A model generated the notes under the pieces. That model had not been told where the DNA came from and searched no databases. It was given only the letters and a program-made list of their open reading frames with translations. A stretch of DNA of 64,000 nt from PGZG01 sp046292765. GTDB lineage: Bacteria; Pseudomonadota; Gammaproteobacteria; Pseudomonadales; Alcanivoracaceae. Shown in pieces: positions 9,467-18,806 of this stretch. The stretch spans positions 682,001 through 746,000 of the forward strand of contig JBKBQA010000002.1 in the NCBI GenBank assembly GCA_046292765.1, given 5' to 3'. How positions within the stretch are numbered: position 1 is the stretch's first letter; each line of letters opens with the position of its first letter. Both the position numbers and the translations under genes were made by a program.

Positions 9467-10357
9467 ATGAACCTGTTTCATAAAGTCCGCGGTAGCCTGG
9501 CCCTGGCGGCCATGTTTCTGAACACCCTGATCTGTATCGTGCCCCTGTACCTGCTGACGGGGCTGAAAATGCTGTTCAAGGGCCCGCGTGCCCAGCTCTG
9601 GCTGTCCCATGGGCTGGTGCGAATCGCCGAGGCGTGGACCAGCGTCAACAACGGCATCATCGCCCTGTTTGGCAGTCTGCGCTGGCATATCGAAGGGCTC
9701 GACAACCTGAGCAAGCAGCAGTGGTACTTCGTGGTCAGCAATCATCAGTCCTGGGCGGATATCCTGATCCTTCAGCGCCTGTTCAATCGCCGTATTCCGA
9801 TGCTGAAATTCTTCCTCAAACAGGAACTGCGCAAGGTGCCGATGCTGGGTGATGCTTGGTGGGCGCTCGACTTTCCGTTCATGAAGCGTTACAGCCGCGA
9901 AGAAATCGAAAAGAATCCTTCACTCAAGGGCAAGGATCTGGAAACCACCCGTATCGCCTGCGAGAAATTCGCCTTGCTGCCAACATCGGTAATGAACTTT
10001 GTCGAAGGAACCCGGTTCACCGGCAGCAAGCATGACCAGCAGCAATCCCCGTTTCGCTACCTGCTAAAACCGAAAGCCGGCGGCGCAGCCTTTACGCTTG
10101 GCGCCATGTCAGGCCATCTGCAAACCCTGCTCGATGTCACCATCATTTATCCACGAGGAACGCCCCGCACCCTGCTGGCCTTTCTCGGTGGCACAATTCG
10201 GGATGTGCAGGTAATCGTCCACCAGCACCGGATTCCGGACTGGGCGTCGCAGGGCGACTATGAAAACGACCCGGCATTCCGGGCCCGCTTCCAGCAGTGG
10301 ATAGGTGAACTGTGGGCAGACAAAGACGCCTTGCTGGCATCGCGGCTGGATGGCTGA
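9467..10357 (+). CDS. Acyltransferase of the PlsC/YihG type
   Basis: A 296-residue membrane-bound acyltransferase of the glycerolipid family, transferring a fatty acyl chain to lysophosphatidic acid or a related lipid. The HX4D catalytic box is NHQSWAD (His93, Asp98) and the phosphate-binding box is FVEGTR at 178-183. One hydrophobic anchor lies at about residues 10-32. The long spacing and overall length are those of the YihG branch rather than short PlsC. Its 3' end overlaps the next gene by 46 nt. Confidence 0.88.
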   Translation: MNLFHKVRGSLALAAMFLNTLICIVPLYLLTGLKMLFKGPRAQLWLSHGLVRIAEAWTSVNNGIIALFGSLRWHIEGLDNLSKQQWYFVVSNHQSWADILILQRLFNRRIPMLKFFLKQELRKVPMLGDAWWALDFPFMKRYSREEIEKNPSLKGKDLETTRIACEKFALLPTSVMNFVEGTRFTGSKHDQQQSPFRYLLKPKAGGAAFTLGAMSGHLQTLLDVTIIYPRGTPRTLLAFLGGTIRDVQVIVHQHRIPDWASQGDYENDPAFRARFQQWIGELWADKDALLASRLDG

Positions 10358-11235
10358 TCGCACTGGCCTGTCAGGCCAGTGCCAGCGGCATCTATCAGTG
10401 GCGCGATGATCAGGGAAAGCTCCACTTCGGTGACCGGCCGCCGGAGTCGGCTGTGCCGGAGAACCTGTCCGACCGCTACAACTTCAGCGACAACCTCGAC
10501 ATCATCATCGAGGGCATGGATTACGCGGTATCACCGCTGCTGCGCGACCGGCTGGCAATCTCCGTCAGAAAAATCTTCGCCATCTACCGGCAGGCGCTGG
10601 AGCTGGACTACCGTGACGCACGGGAGTTTCGGATCGTCATCTATGGCGACGAATCCGCTTTCCGCCAGTACCAGCAGAGAATTGCTCCGGTACTGGAAAA
10701 TGCGGCCGGGTTTTACAGCAGTCTGAACAACCAGATCACCACCTGGGCCATACCGGATCAGCGCATTCTCGAACGACTGATCGTTCACGAAGCCTCCCAT
10801 GCCATTTCTGCAAGTCAGGGGCGTCGTATTCCCACCTGGCTCAACGAAGGACTCGCCGAGTATTTCGAGATCATGCAGGTGCAGGGCCTCAGTGCCGAGA
10901 TCCCGCTTTCCCGCCACTGGCTTGCAACCCTGACCCGGCACGGCTATCACCAGCAGCGTGGACGTCTGGCCCAGACCGTGGCCGTGCCCCATCAGCGCTG
11001 GTATGCCGCCAATGGCCCGGACAACCTGTCCTACGCCGCCAGCTGGGCGCTGGTATGGTTCCTGATGGATTCCGCCGAGGGACGGGTACTGATCCGCCAG
11101 CTGCTGGCCGGGCCCCATCCCGATGAACAGTCCAGTCTCGCCATTATCAATCGCCACTGGCCCGGCGGCTTCGATGCGCTGGAGCAGAGCTGGCAACAAT
11201 GGCTACCACGGGCCCAGGGCAGACACCGCTATTGA
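10312..11235 (+). CDS. Secreted DUF4124 protein with a gluzincin-type metalloprotease domain
   Basis: The 307-residue protein has a signal peptide (about 1-25), a short DUF4124-like segment (GIYQWRDDQGKLHFGDRPP, 26-44), and a C-terminal domain with HEASH at 159-163 followed by LNEGLAEYFE at about 177-186. This HExxH plus downstream Glu arrangement is that of gluzincin or 'peptidase MA-like' zinc proteases. A periplasmic zinc protease is the likely role; the substrate is unknown. The start is a GTG inside the acyltransferase gene, a 46-nt overlap in another frame; without it the signal peptide would be lost. Confidence 0.75.
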   Translation: MGRQRRLAGIAAGWLIALACQASASGIYQWRDDQGKLHFGDRPPESAVPENLSDRYNFSDNLDIIIEGMDYAVSPLLRDRLAISVRKIFAIYRQALELDYRDAREFRIVIYGDESAFRQYQQRIAPVLENAAGFYSSLNNQITTWAIPDQRILERLIVHEASHAISASQGRRIPTWLNEGLAEYFEIMQVQGLSAEIPLSRHWLATLTRHGYHQQRGRLAQTVAVPHQRWYAANGPDNLSYAASWALVWFLMDSAEGRVLIRQLLAGPHPDEQSSLAIINRHWPGGFDALEQSWQQWLPRAQGRHRY

Positions 11236-11301
11236 TCCGGCCGTCCTGCCGTTATGATCTCCCCACTCCCGCAGACCCCGCCGATGTACTGAGGATTGTT
11301 C

Positions 11302-13866
11302 ATGTTCAGTCGCTTTTTCAAACCCCGCTGGCAACATACCGATCCGGCCGTCCGGGCACGGGCCGTGATCGAACTCGACCCCGGCACCGACGCCGACGCC
11401 GACGCGCTGGCGATGCTGGCACGGGGCGATGCCAGTGTCGCGGTACGATTGGCCGCCAGCAGCCGCCTGCGGGATACCCGGTTGCTGGAACAGCTGATCG
11501 AGCGTGACACGGATGCCGGCGTACGCAATGCCGCCTGTCAACAGCTCGGCCGACTGTTAAGCGGTCAGGCACCCCATTGCCCCTCGCTGGAAAACCGTCT
11601 GCGCATGGTCGCGCTCAACAATAATCCGGCACTGCTTGCCGAAGTTGCTCGCCACGGCGACCTTCCCCAGCTCCGCATCACTGCCATCAGCAAGCTCGAC
11701 GAAGAGTCCGTGCTGCTGCGGCTGTCGCTGGAAGGCATCGATGCCGACAGCCGCATGGCCGCCGCCGACAAGGTGCACCAGCCAGAGTTGCTGCGCCAGC
11801 TGGTGCGGGACGGACGCGACAAGAAAGTGTTGCGACTGGCCCGGGACAGACTCAAACAACTGCAGCAAGGGCAACAACTGCATGCCAGGCATCAACAACG
11901 AGCCGATGAGCTGATCGGTCACATTCGAGCCCACGCCGCGCGCAGTTACGACGCACTCTACCCGGCCCGCCTGCAACAACTGCAGCAGAGCTGGCAGGAC
12001 GTCGAAAATGATGCCAGTGACGAGCAAAAACATCTGGCCGCCATCGAAATAGCACGCTGCGAGGTCACCATCACGGCATGGCAAAACCAGCAGGCTGCCG
12101 AGCAGGCAGCCCGCGAGGCGGCGCAACAGGCCGTTGTTGAATTCGATGCCGCCGTTACAACGCTGGCCGAGTCACTGGAGGCCCTGTCATCGAGCGACGA
12201 CTGGCAACCTGCCAACAGCCTGACCGCCCTGCTCGCCAGTCAGCAACGTCGCTGGCAGGCAGCGTGTGAGCATGCGTCTGCCGATAGCACCCTTGAACGA
12301 CGTTTCCGGACACTGGAGCAGCAGTGGCAAACCCTGATTACCCTCTGGGCCGCGTTCAATCCCGAGCAGCCCGACTGGCCCGCCAACCTGCCGCGCCCGC
12401 CGGCACTCAGACAGGCCGTTAGCGGAGAGGACGCCGAAACGCCTGCCGCTGCCTCCGACCGACCCGGGCCAGATGAGCTGGATCGTACCCTTGGCGTGTT
12501 GCAAAGCGCCCTGCGCCAGCGCCAGCTGAAACTTGCCAACCGACTCTGGCACCGCATCGAACCGCAACTCGAACAGGCCAGCACAGCGCAGCACCATCGC
12601 GCCGAGAAACTCAAGCCCCAGCTGGATGAACTGCGCGACTGGCACGCTTTCGCCGCCACACCGAAAAAACAGCAACTCTGCGAGCAAATGGAACAGCTGG
12701 TTAACCAGCCGCTGCCAGCACAGGAAAAAGCAGATGCCATTCAACTGCTGCATGACGAATGGAAATCGCTCATGTCCGCCGATCAGCAAAGTGATCAGGC
12801 ACTGTGGGAGCGCTTCCGCGCTGCCTCGGATGCAGCATGGGTGCCCTGCCGCGAACACTTTGCCGAGCTCGACCGCCAGCGAGCCGACAATCTGTCCCGT
12901 CGGACCGCGCTTTGCGAACAACTGGATCAGTACCTTGCCACCCTCACTGACAACGCCAGCCCGGACTGGGCCGCCGTCGCCGAGATTCGTCGTCAGGCAC
13001 CACAGGAATGGAAAGGCTACCAGCCAGTGCGCTATACCGATGTGCGTGATCTCAGCAAGCGCTTTTCTGCCCAGCTCAAGCAACTGGATGCCTTGCTGGA
13101 TGAAGCGGCTGCGGAGCGCGTGGCACGTCTGGAAGCGTTAATCCGGGAAGCGGAAGCGCTCGCCACTGGCGACGACAGCCGCCACGCCGCAGATCAGTTC
13201 AAACTGCTGCAGAAGCAGTGGCAACAGGTGGGCTGGGTGCCGCAGAATCAACAGCGCAAACTGTACAAACGATTCCGTCACCTCGCCGATTCGGTATTTG
13301 CCCGCCGTCAGGAACAGCAATCCGCGCATCGACAGCAACTGGCAGATGAGGCGGCAGCGCTACGCACAGCGCTGGCGACGCTGGAGCAGACTCTGCGTGA
13401 CGCCAGTGACGCCAGTGACGATAATGCTATGAGCGTGCTCGCTGAACTGATCGAACGTATCACCGCCCTGCCCTGTCCCCGACGCGAAGAAAAGCTGCAA
13501 CAACAGCGCGATGCCCTGCTGCGTGATGCCCGGCAGCGTCGGCAACGCTGGCCGCAATGGCAACGCTGGGCGGCATTGCGTGACCGGATCCAGTGCGCCC
13601 CGGCGGCGAGCGACAGTGCTGATCAGCAGCAACTGGCCGTGGCGCTGGAAGTAACGGCTGGACTGGAGTCGCCCGAGCATGCACGCGAACAACGCATGCA
13701 GTGGCAACTGAGTCAACTTACCAGTGCCATGAAGAGCAGCACCGGCTTGCCGATAGACAGTTGCCGTCAGCGTCTCGAGCAGAGTGAACTGCTCAGCCAG
13801 GGCCTCGGCGATGATGCCCGCCAGCGCATTCTCGCTGTCTGGCTGTCGCTGGAACCGAAAGCGTGA
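11302..13866 (+). CDS. DUF349-domain coiled-coil protein
   Basis: An 854-residue protein made almost entirely of Gln/Ala/Arg-rich helices. The first ~180 residues look like HEAT-type repeats (ASSRLRDTRLLEQL, AVRLAA). The rest contains several DUF349 units with recurring W-K/R-F-R signatures such as LWERFRAASDAAW and LYKRFRHLADSVF. The function of DUF349 proteins is not established. The ATG at 11302 has GAGGA seven bases upstream, so the TTG two codons earlier is not needed. The stop overlaps the next GTG start. Confidence 0.8.
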   Translation: MFSRFFKPRWQHTDPAVRARAVIELDPGTDADADALAMLARGDASVAVRLAASSRLRDTRLLEQLIERDTDAGVRNAACQQLGRLLSGQAPHCPSLENRLRMVALNNNPALLAEVARHGDLPQLRITAISKLDEESVLLRLSLEGIDADSRMAAADKVHQPELLRQLVRDGRDKKVLRLARDRLKQLQQGQQLHARHQQRADELIGHIRAHAARSYDALYPARLQQLQQSWQDVENDASDEQKHLAAIEIARCEVTITAWQNQQAAEQAAREAAQQAVVEFDAAVTTLAESLEALSSSDDWQPANSLTALLASQQRRWQAACEHASADSTLERRFRTLEQQWQTLITLWAAFNPEQPDWPANLPRPPALRQAVSGEDAETPAAASDRPGPDELDRTLGVLQSALRQRQLKLANRLWHRIEPQLEQASTAQHHRAEKLKPQLDELRDWHAFAATPKKQQLCEQMEQLVNQPLPAQEKADAIQLLHDEWKSLMSADQQSDQALWERFRAASDAAWVPCREHFAELDRQRADNLSRRTALCEQLDQYLATLTDNASPDWAAVAEIRRQAPQEWKGYQPVRYTDVRDLSKRFSAQLKQLDALLDEAAAERVARLEALIREAEALATGDDSRHAADQFKLLQKQWQQVGWVPQNQQRKLYKRFRHLADSVFARRQEQQSAHRQQLADEAAALRTALATLEQTLRDASDASDDNAMSVLAELIERITALPCPRREEKLQQQRDALLRDARQRRQRWPQWQRWAALRDRIQCAPAASDSADQQQLAVALEVTAGLESPEHAREQRMQWQLSQLTSAMKSSTGLPIDSCRQRLEQSELLSQGLGDDARQRILAVWLSLEPKA

Positions 13867-14342
13867 GCGTCATTAAACGATTTTTTGCCGGCGCTGCCGG
13901 CATGCGACGCGCGTTCTCGTTGTTTGGCCCCTATCTCGGCGCCGGCGTCAGGGTGGACCACATCGCCGACGACTTCAGCCAGGTCACCGTCAGCATGCCG
14001 TTGCGCTGGTATAACACCAACTATGTGGGCACCCATTTCGGTGGCTCGCTGTACAGCATGGTCGATCCGTTTTTCATGCTGCTGCTGATGAACCGGCTGG
14101 GACCGGACTACATCGTCTGGGACAAGGCAGCCAACATTGATTTTGTCAGCCCGGGCAAGGGACGGGTGAGCGCCACGTTCGTGCTCACCGAGACGATGCT
14201 GGAGGAGGTGCGTCAGCACACCGCCGGAGGCGACAAGTATTTGCCGGTCTGGCCGGTGGAGATTCGGGATGAAGCGGGCGAACTGGTGGCCCGGGTGGAG
14301 AAAACGCTCTATATCCGCCGTAAAAAAGCCCGCGACGCCTGA
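13863..14342 (+). CDS. DUF4442 hot-dog-fold thioesterase-like protein
   Basis: The 159-residue product matches the DUF4442/YiiD-type hot-dog fold family, with the core YVGTHFGGSLYSMVDPFFML at about residues 55-74 and a second strand set ANIDFVSPGKG. Family members are thought to be acyl-CoA thioesterases, but no activity can be assigned here. Translation starts at a GTG embedded in the stop of the DUF349 gene, so the two are coupled. It is convergent with the DUF924 gene, three bases away. Confidence 0.8.
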   Translation: MSVIKRFFAGAAGMRRAFSLFGPYLGAGVRVDHIADDFSQVTVSMPLRWYNTNYVGTHFGGSLYSMVDPFFMLLLMNRLGPDYIVWDKAANIDFVSPGKGRVSATFVLTETMLEEVRQHTAGGDKYLPVWPVEIRDEAGELVARVEKTLYIRRKKARDA

Positions 14343-14345
14343 GTG

Positions 14346-14954
14346 TTACTGGCCGTAGCGGGGGCCGTGTTCGAGAAACGCCCGCTCCTCGTCACTGCTG
14401 TCACGGCCGAGCACCTGATTGCGGTGCGGAAAGCGGCCAAAACGCAGCACAATGTCGCGGTGCTCGCGGGCGAAGGCCAGATTAGCGGCAATCCGGTCGG
14501 CCATTTCAACGGGCGCAGCGGCATGCAGGGTTGTAAACTCCGCCACCGAACGCTGCTGCAAATCCTCGTCCTCCGCGTGCATCAACGGCATCAGAAAGAA
14601 CACCCGGCCAACCCATGGCAGCTCCCGGTCCATGCCCCGGGCCAACCCCTCCAGAACCAGCGTCACAGCGCGATGATCGCCGGCAAAGGCCTTGGCCGAG
14701 CCGCGGTAGATATTGCGGGTAAACTGGTCGAGCAACACCAGCAGGGCAAGGCGCGACAGTGGTGTTGCCTCCCACTCCACCAGCTCACTGAACAACGCCG
14801 CCTCAACCAGATGACCGAACTGCGCCTCAATGCCCTGATCCAGCGCCGCATCGGCACGAAACCATAACGCACTCAAGTTGCGCGACGGCCAACCCTGCTC
14901 CAGCCCATCATCAAACCAGAAATCCAGTACCGACTGCCAGGGCGCGACCATCAT
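14346..14954 (-). CDS. DUF924 family protein
   Basis: A 202-residue all-helical protein of the DUF924 family, recognisable from the start VLDFWFDDG, the LLDQFTRNIYRGSAKAFAGD block (about 92-111) and the RFGRFPHRNQVLGR block (about 173-186). The fold is TPR-like; the biochemical role is unknown. Its start overlaps the tesA stop by four bases (ATGA), so it is the second gene of a tesA-DUF924 operon. Confidence 0.88.
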   Translation of the reverse strand: MMVAPWQSVLDFWFDDGLEQGWPSRNLSALWFRADAALDQGIEAQFGHLVEAALFSELVEWEATPLSRLALLVLLDQFTRNIYRGSAKAFAGDHRAVTLVLEGLARGMDRELPWVGRVFFLMPLMHAEDEDLQQRSVAEFTTLHAAAPVEMADRIAANLAFAREHRDIVLRFGRFPHRNQVLGRDSSDEERAFLEHGPRYGQ

Positions 14955-15577
14955 GACAAGGCACCGCAGAAAGGCTGCAACGCCTGCTCCAGTAATGGCC
15001 GGGCATTCTCCAGCAAACGCGGCTGGGCGGCGGCGTTGGGATGGATGCCATCGTCAAGCATCATGCCCTCCACCGCGCCCACGCCATCGAGAAAAAACGG
15101 CAGCAACGGCACCGCCTGCTCCTGTGCAACACGGACGAAAGCCGCCTCGAACAAGCCCCGGTACGCAGCGCCATAGTTGGGCGGCAGATACATGCCGAAC
15201 AACAGCGGTACCGCGCCCGCCTCCCGCGACAGCGTCACCATGCGGCGCAGATTCTGCTCCATGGCCTGCGGCGACAGGCCACGCAATCCGTCGTTGCCAC
15301 CCAGCTCGATCACCACGATATCCGGTTTCATATCCCGCAACAGCGCCGGCAGCCGCGCCGCGCCGCCGGCGGTGGTATCGCCACTGACTGACGCATTGCT
15401 CACTCGCAGACCTTCACAATGGGGCACATATTGGGCTTCAAACAGCGCCACCCAGCCCTGTTCCTTGTCAATGCCGTAAGCGGCACTGATACTGTCGCCG
15501 ACAATCAACACGGTGGCGGCAAACAGGGACCCTGTTCCCGCCCACCACAATCCGACTGCCAGAAGAAGATGTCGCAT
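14951..15577 (-). CDS. tesA: Periplasmic multifunctional acyl-CoA thioesterase/lysophospholipase TesA
   Basis: SGNH-hydrolase of 208 residues with a signal peptide (about 1-20). The catalytic blocks are GDSIS (Ser29), GGND and DGIHPN (Asp/His). Like E. coli TesA it probably hydrolyses acyl-CoA, lysophospholipids and esters in the periplasm. The frame stays open far upstream but there overlaps the divergent ABC gene; the ATG at 15577 gives the correct signal peptide and has GGGAGA upstream. This ATG shares bases with the start codon of the divergent ABC ATPase, so there is no intergenic DNA. Confidence 0.92.
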   Translation of the reverse strand: MRHLLLAVGLWWAGTGSLFAATVLIVGDSISAAYGIDKEQGWVALFEAQYVPHCEGLRVSNASVSGDTTAGGAARLPALLRDMKPDIVVIELGGNDGLRGLSPQAMEQNLRRMVTLSREAGAVPLLFGMYLPPNYGAAYRGLFEAAFVRVAQEQAVPLLPFFLDGVGAVEGMMLDDGIHPNAAAQPRLLENARPLLEQALQPFCGALS

Positions 15578-16250
15578 GCAGGATTCTCCCATTCTCAGTG
15601 CCCGCTTTGTGGGCAAGACTGTGGCCGGCCCGGAAGGTTCGCTGACCTTGCTGGAGGATATCTCCCTCACCGTGAACGCCGGGGAAAGTGTCGCCATTAC
15701 CGGACCATCAGGCAGTGGCAAGTCTACCCTGCTTGGCCTGCTGGCGGGACTCGATGTGCCGACCCGGGGCGAAGTGCTGCTGGAGCAGTCGCCATTCAGC
15801 TCGCTTGATGAAGACCAGCGTGCCGCCCGTCGCGGCGCCCTGTGCGGCTTTGTGTTCCAGTCATTCCATCTGGTGCAGGATCTGACTGCCCTGGAAAACG
15901 TCATGCTGCCGCTGGAACTGCAGGGACAGCGCAACGCTGAACAGGAAGCCCGCCGCTGGCTGGCACAGGTGGGGCTGGCCGAGCGGATGGAACATTTTCC
16001 TGGCCAACTGTCCGGTGGCGAGCAACAGCGGGTGGCACTGGCCCGCGCCTTTGTGGTCCAGCCGCGCCTGCTGTTTGCCGATGAGCCCACCGGCAGCCTT
16101 GATCACGCCAACGGCGAGCGGGTTGCCGAACTGCTGTTCAATATGAACCGCGCCACCGGCACCGCGCTGGTGATGGTCACCCATGATCCTGCACTGGCGG
16201 CACGCTGTGACCGCCAGTTACGACTGGAGGCGGGCCGACTGCATGACTGA
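15576..16250 (+). CDS. ybbA: ABC transporter ATPase, YbbA type
   Basis: A 224-residue ATPase of the LolD/MacB-like group with Walker A GPSGSGKST (43-51), Q-loop FQSFHLV, signature LSGGEQQRVALARA and Walker B LLFADEPTGSLD. It pairs with the large permease that follows and overlaps it by eight bases. Together with divergent tesA this is the tesA-ybbA-ybbP arrangement of E. coli. The ATG at 15576 has a purine-rich AGAAGAAG ahead of it, lying within tesA. The substrate of this system is not established. Confidence 0.88.
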   Translation: MQDSPILSARFVGKTVAGPEGSLTLLEDISLTVNAGESVAITGPSGSGKSTLLGLLAGLDVPTRGEVLLEQSPFSSLDEDQRAARRGALCGFVFQSFHLVQDLTALENVMLPLELQGQRNAEQEARRWLAQVGLAERMEHFPGQLSGGEQQRVALARAFVVQPRLLFADEPTGSLDHANGERVAELLFNMNRATGTALVMVTHDPALAARCDRQLRLEAGRLHD

Positions 16251-18678
16251 CTGGATCCGCCTGCTGACCCGCCCCTGGCGTGACAGCGCCTTTCGGGTGC
16301 TGGCACTGGCCCTGTTCGTTGCCTCGCTGGCGCTGACCACCGTGGTACTGCTCCGCGCAGAACTTGATGCCCGCTTCGCCGACCGCGGCGCCGAACTGCT
16401 CGGCGGCCAACTGCTGCTGGACGGCAGCCGGGCACCGGAGCCGGAGCAATTCCTGATCCTGCAGGATTACCGATACAGCACCGTGATCCAGTTTCAGAGT
16501 GTGGTGATCGACAACGACACCCTGTTGCTGGTGAGCGCCAAGGTGGTCGATGAACACTGGCCACTGCTCGGCGATGTGCTGATCAGCAACCAGCGCTTCG
16601 GAGGTGAGCGGCGCACGGTTCAGCACGGCCCGGCACCGGGTTCCGTCTGGGTGGCGGATCAACTGCTCGACCGCCTCGGCCTGCAGGTCGGCGACCACCT
16701 CAGTCTCGGCCAATCCTCGTTACCGATCACCGCCATGCTGGTGCGCGAACCGGGTCAGGGCGGCGGCTTCTACAGCATGAACCCGCGGGTGCTCATGCAT
16801 GCTGCCGATCTGGACGCCACTGGTGTGCTGGCACCCGGCTCTCGATACGGCTATGACGTGGCGCTGCTGACCGACGATGCCGCCGCCCTGCGCGCGCAAT
16901 TGACGCCGACCCTGCGCCCGGATCAGAAAATTGAAGACGTCAACGACGCCATGGACAACAGCATGGGCCCGCTCCGACAGCTGACCCTCTGGATCAGCCT
17001 TGGCGTCATGCTGATCACGGTGCTCTGCGGTGCCGCCATCTACCTGACCACCGGGCTGCGGGTCGCCCGCAGGGCGACGCACGCTGCCCTGCTGCGCACC
17101 TTCGGCGCATCCCGGCGCACCATCATCCAACGGTTGCTCGGCCACGAACTGCTGGCCGCCCTGCCGGTGGTGGCTATCGGCGTGGCGCTCGGCGGCGTCA
17201 TTGCCCTGCTTGCCCGCCGCGCTCTTGGCTGGGAGGATCCGCTCGCCGCCGGGCTCAGCGAATGGCTGCTGGTTATTGTTGGCCCAATGGCGCTGTTTGC
17301 CGCCTTCGCCTTGCCGCGTATGAGCTCGCTGGCATCCGTGCCCGCCCTGCAGGTACTGCAGCGGCAGCAGGATCAAAACCTGCGCCGCAGCGGCCTCGAA
17401 CTGTCTGCCGCCCTGATCGGGCCGATGGTGATTGCCGCCATCCTCACCGGCTCAGTGCGAGATCTGTTTCTGGTGCTGCTGTTGCTGGCCGGACTTGGCG
17501 TGCTGCTACCGGCTTTGCTCTGGCCGCTGCTGCTGGTACTGGATCGCCGCAGCCGACACTGGTCGGTAACCGCACGACTGGCGGTGCGTCGTCTGAGCCG
17601 TCGTCGCACCACCACTCTTCCACTTATGGCCGCATTGACCCTGGCAATTGCCATTCTCACTCTTGCCGGCCAGAGCGGCACCGGCCTGCTCAGTGAATGG
17701 CAACGCAAACTGCCGCCGCAGGCCCCCAATCACTTCGTCATCAACCTGTTCGAAGAAGATCAGCCTCTGCTCGCCGACTGGCAACAACGACACGGCGCCC
17801 GCGCCGAACCACTCTACCCGATCGTCCGCGGCCGGCTGACGCTAATCAACGACATTCCGGTTCGCGACGCCGTTACCAAGGAAAATGATCGCGCCGAACG
17901 GGCCCTGACCCGCGACCTGTCGCTCACCGAAGAACAGCAGCTACCCGAAAGCAATCGAATTCGCGACGGCGAATGGCATGGAGCGCGAGCCGGCGAAGTC
18001 TCCGCCGAAGCGCAACTCGCCGACAGCATGGGGCTAACCCTTGGCGATCGCCTGACCTTTGTCGGCAGCCGCGGCGAAATGAGCGCCACCCTCACCAGCA
18101 TTCGTGAGGTGGACTGGGACAGCTTTGCGCCCAATTTCTACTTTATGTTTTCGCCCGGCGCCTTCGCCGAACAGGACGCCACCTGGCTCACCAGCTTCTG
18201 GCTGGCCGAAGGCGACGGCCGCCGCGTAGCAGAACTGATGCAATCACTGCCCCACATCACCCTGTTTGATGTGAACGCCATTCTCGACCGCGCCCAGTCG
18301 ATCATTGCGCAAGCGAGCCAGGCCACCGTCTTGCTGGCATCTCTGCTTATGGCCGCGGCCCTGCTGGTACTGGTGGCGGCCCTGCTCGCCACTGCCGAAC
18401 AGCGTCGTGCTGATCAGGGCCTGCTGCGCGCCCTTGGCGCCCGTCAGGCGCTCATGCGCCGCGTCAACTGGCTGGAGTTTTTTGCGCTTGGCATGAGCGC
18501 CGCCGTCGGCGCCACCCTGATTGTGCTGGCGGCACTGGTGCCGCTCGGCATACTGCTATTCGGCGGCAACATGCCCTGGTCCTGGTGGCTGCTGTTGCCA
18601 CTGGCCATCGGCAGCCTGATCACCCTGCTCGGCGGCCTGGTGGGCCGCCGCATTACCGCCACCAGCCGGGACCTTTAG
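16243..18678 (+). CDS. ybbP: ABC transporter permease, YbbP/FtsX-like
   Basis: An 811-residue permease with an N-terminal membrane helix (about 18-38), a periplasmic MacB-like domain, three helices near 245-370, a central pair near 410-460, a second periplasmic region, and a final three-helix FtsX unit near 700-805. This duplicated MacB/FtsX architecture fits YbbP. It is translated from an ATG overlapping the ATPase gene. Mechanotransmission on the periplasmic side is known for the superfamily; the cargo here is unknown. Confidence 0.87.
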   Translation: MTDWIRLLTRPWRDSAFRVLALALFVASLALTTVVLLRAELDARFADRGAELLGGQLLLDGSRAPEPEQFLILQDYRYSTVIQFQSVVIDNDTLLLVSAKVVDEHWPLLGDVLISNQRFGGERRTVQHGPAPGSVWVADQLLDRLGLQVGDHLSLGQSSLPITAMLVREPGQGGGFYSMNPRVLMHAADLDATGVLAPGSRYGYDVALLTDDAAALRAQLTPTLRPDQKIEDVNDAMDNSMGPLRQLTLWISLGVMLITVLCGAAIYLTTGLRVARRATHAALLRTFGASRRTIIQRLLGHELLAALPVVAIGVALGGVIALLARRALGWEDPLAAGLSEWLLVIVGPMALFAAFALPRMSSLASVPALQVLQRQQDQNLRRSGLELSAALIGPMVIAAILTGSVRDLFLVLLLLAGLGVLLPALLWPLLLVLDRRSRHWSVTARLAVRRLSRRRTTTLPLMAALTLAIAILTLAGQSGTGLLSEWQRKLPPQAPNHFVINLFEEDQPLLADWQQRHGARAEPLYPIVRGRLTLINDIPVRDAVTKENDRAERALTRDLSLTEEQQLPESNRIRDGEWHGARAGEVSAEAQLADSMGLTLGDRLTFVGSRGEMSATLTSIREVDWDSFAPNFYFMFSPGAFAEQDATWLTSFWLAEGDGRRVAELMQSLPHITLFDVNAILDRAQSIIAQASQATVLLASLLMAAALLVLVAALLATAEQRRADQGLLRALGARQALMRRVNWLEFFALGMSAAVGATLIVLAALVPLGILLFGGNMPWSWWLLLPLAIGSLITLLGGLVGRRITATSRDL

Positions 18679-18727
18679 GCGCGACAACTATCCTGACAGA
18701 AGGGGGCAGGCCAAGCCCTCTGATCAA

Positions 18728-18805
18728 TCAAAGACCACTTTAATGCTGGAGCCCATTATTAAAGAATGCTTTAATTGGTTAATATCAAATTAAAGATACC
18801 TTTAA
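18728..18805 (+). promoter_or_regulatory. Three tandem palindromic operators upstream of fic
   Basis: Three 16-bp palindromes of the form TTAAAG-N4-CTTTAA lie at 18728-18743 (first base pair varied, TCAAAG), 18759-18774 and 18790-18805. They repeat with an exact 31-bp period, about three helical turns, so they present the same DNA face. The last ends one base before the fic ATG and no Shine-Dalgarno sequence is present, so the mRNA may be leaderless or weakly translated. The Fic protein carries a C-terminal winged helix, which makes it the obvious candidate ligand. Confidence 0.8.
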
Positions 18806-18806
18806 C

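Noticed and set aside
14951..16090. 379-codon version of tesA
   Set aside because: The extension is antisense to the ABC ATPase and lies before the signal peptide.
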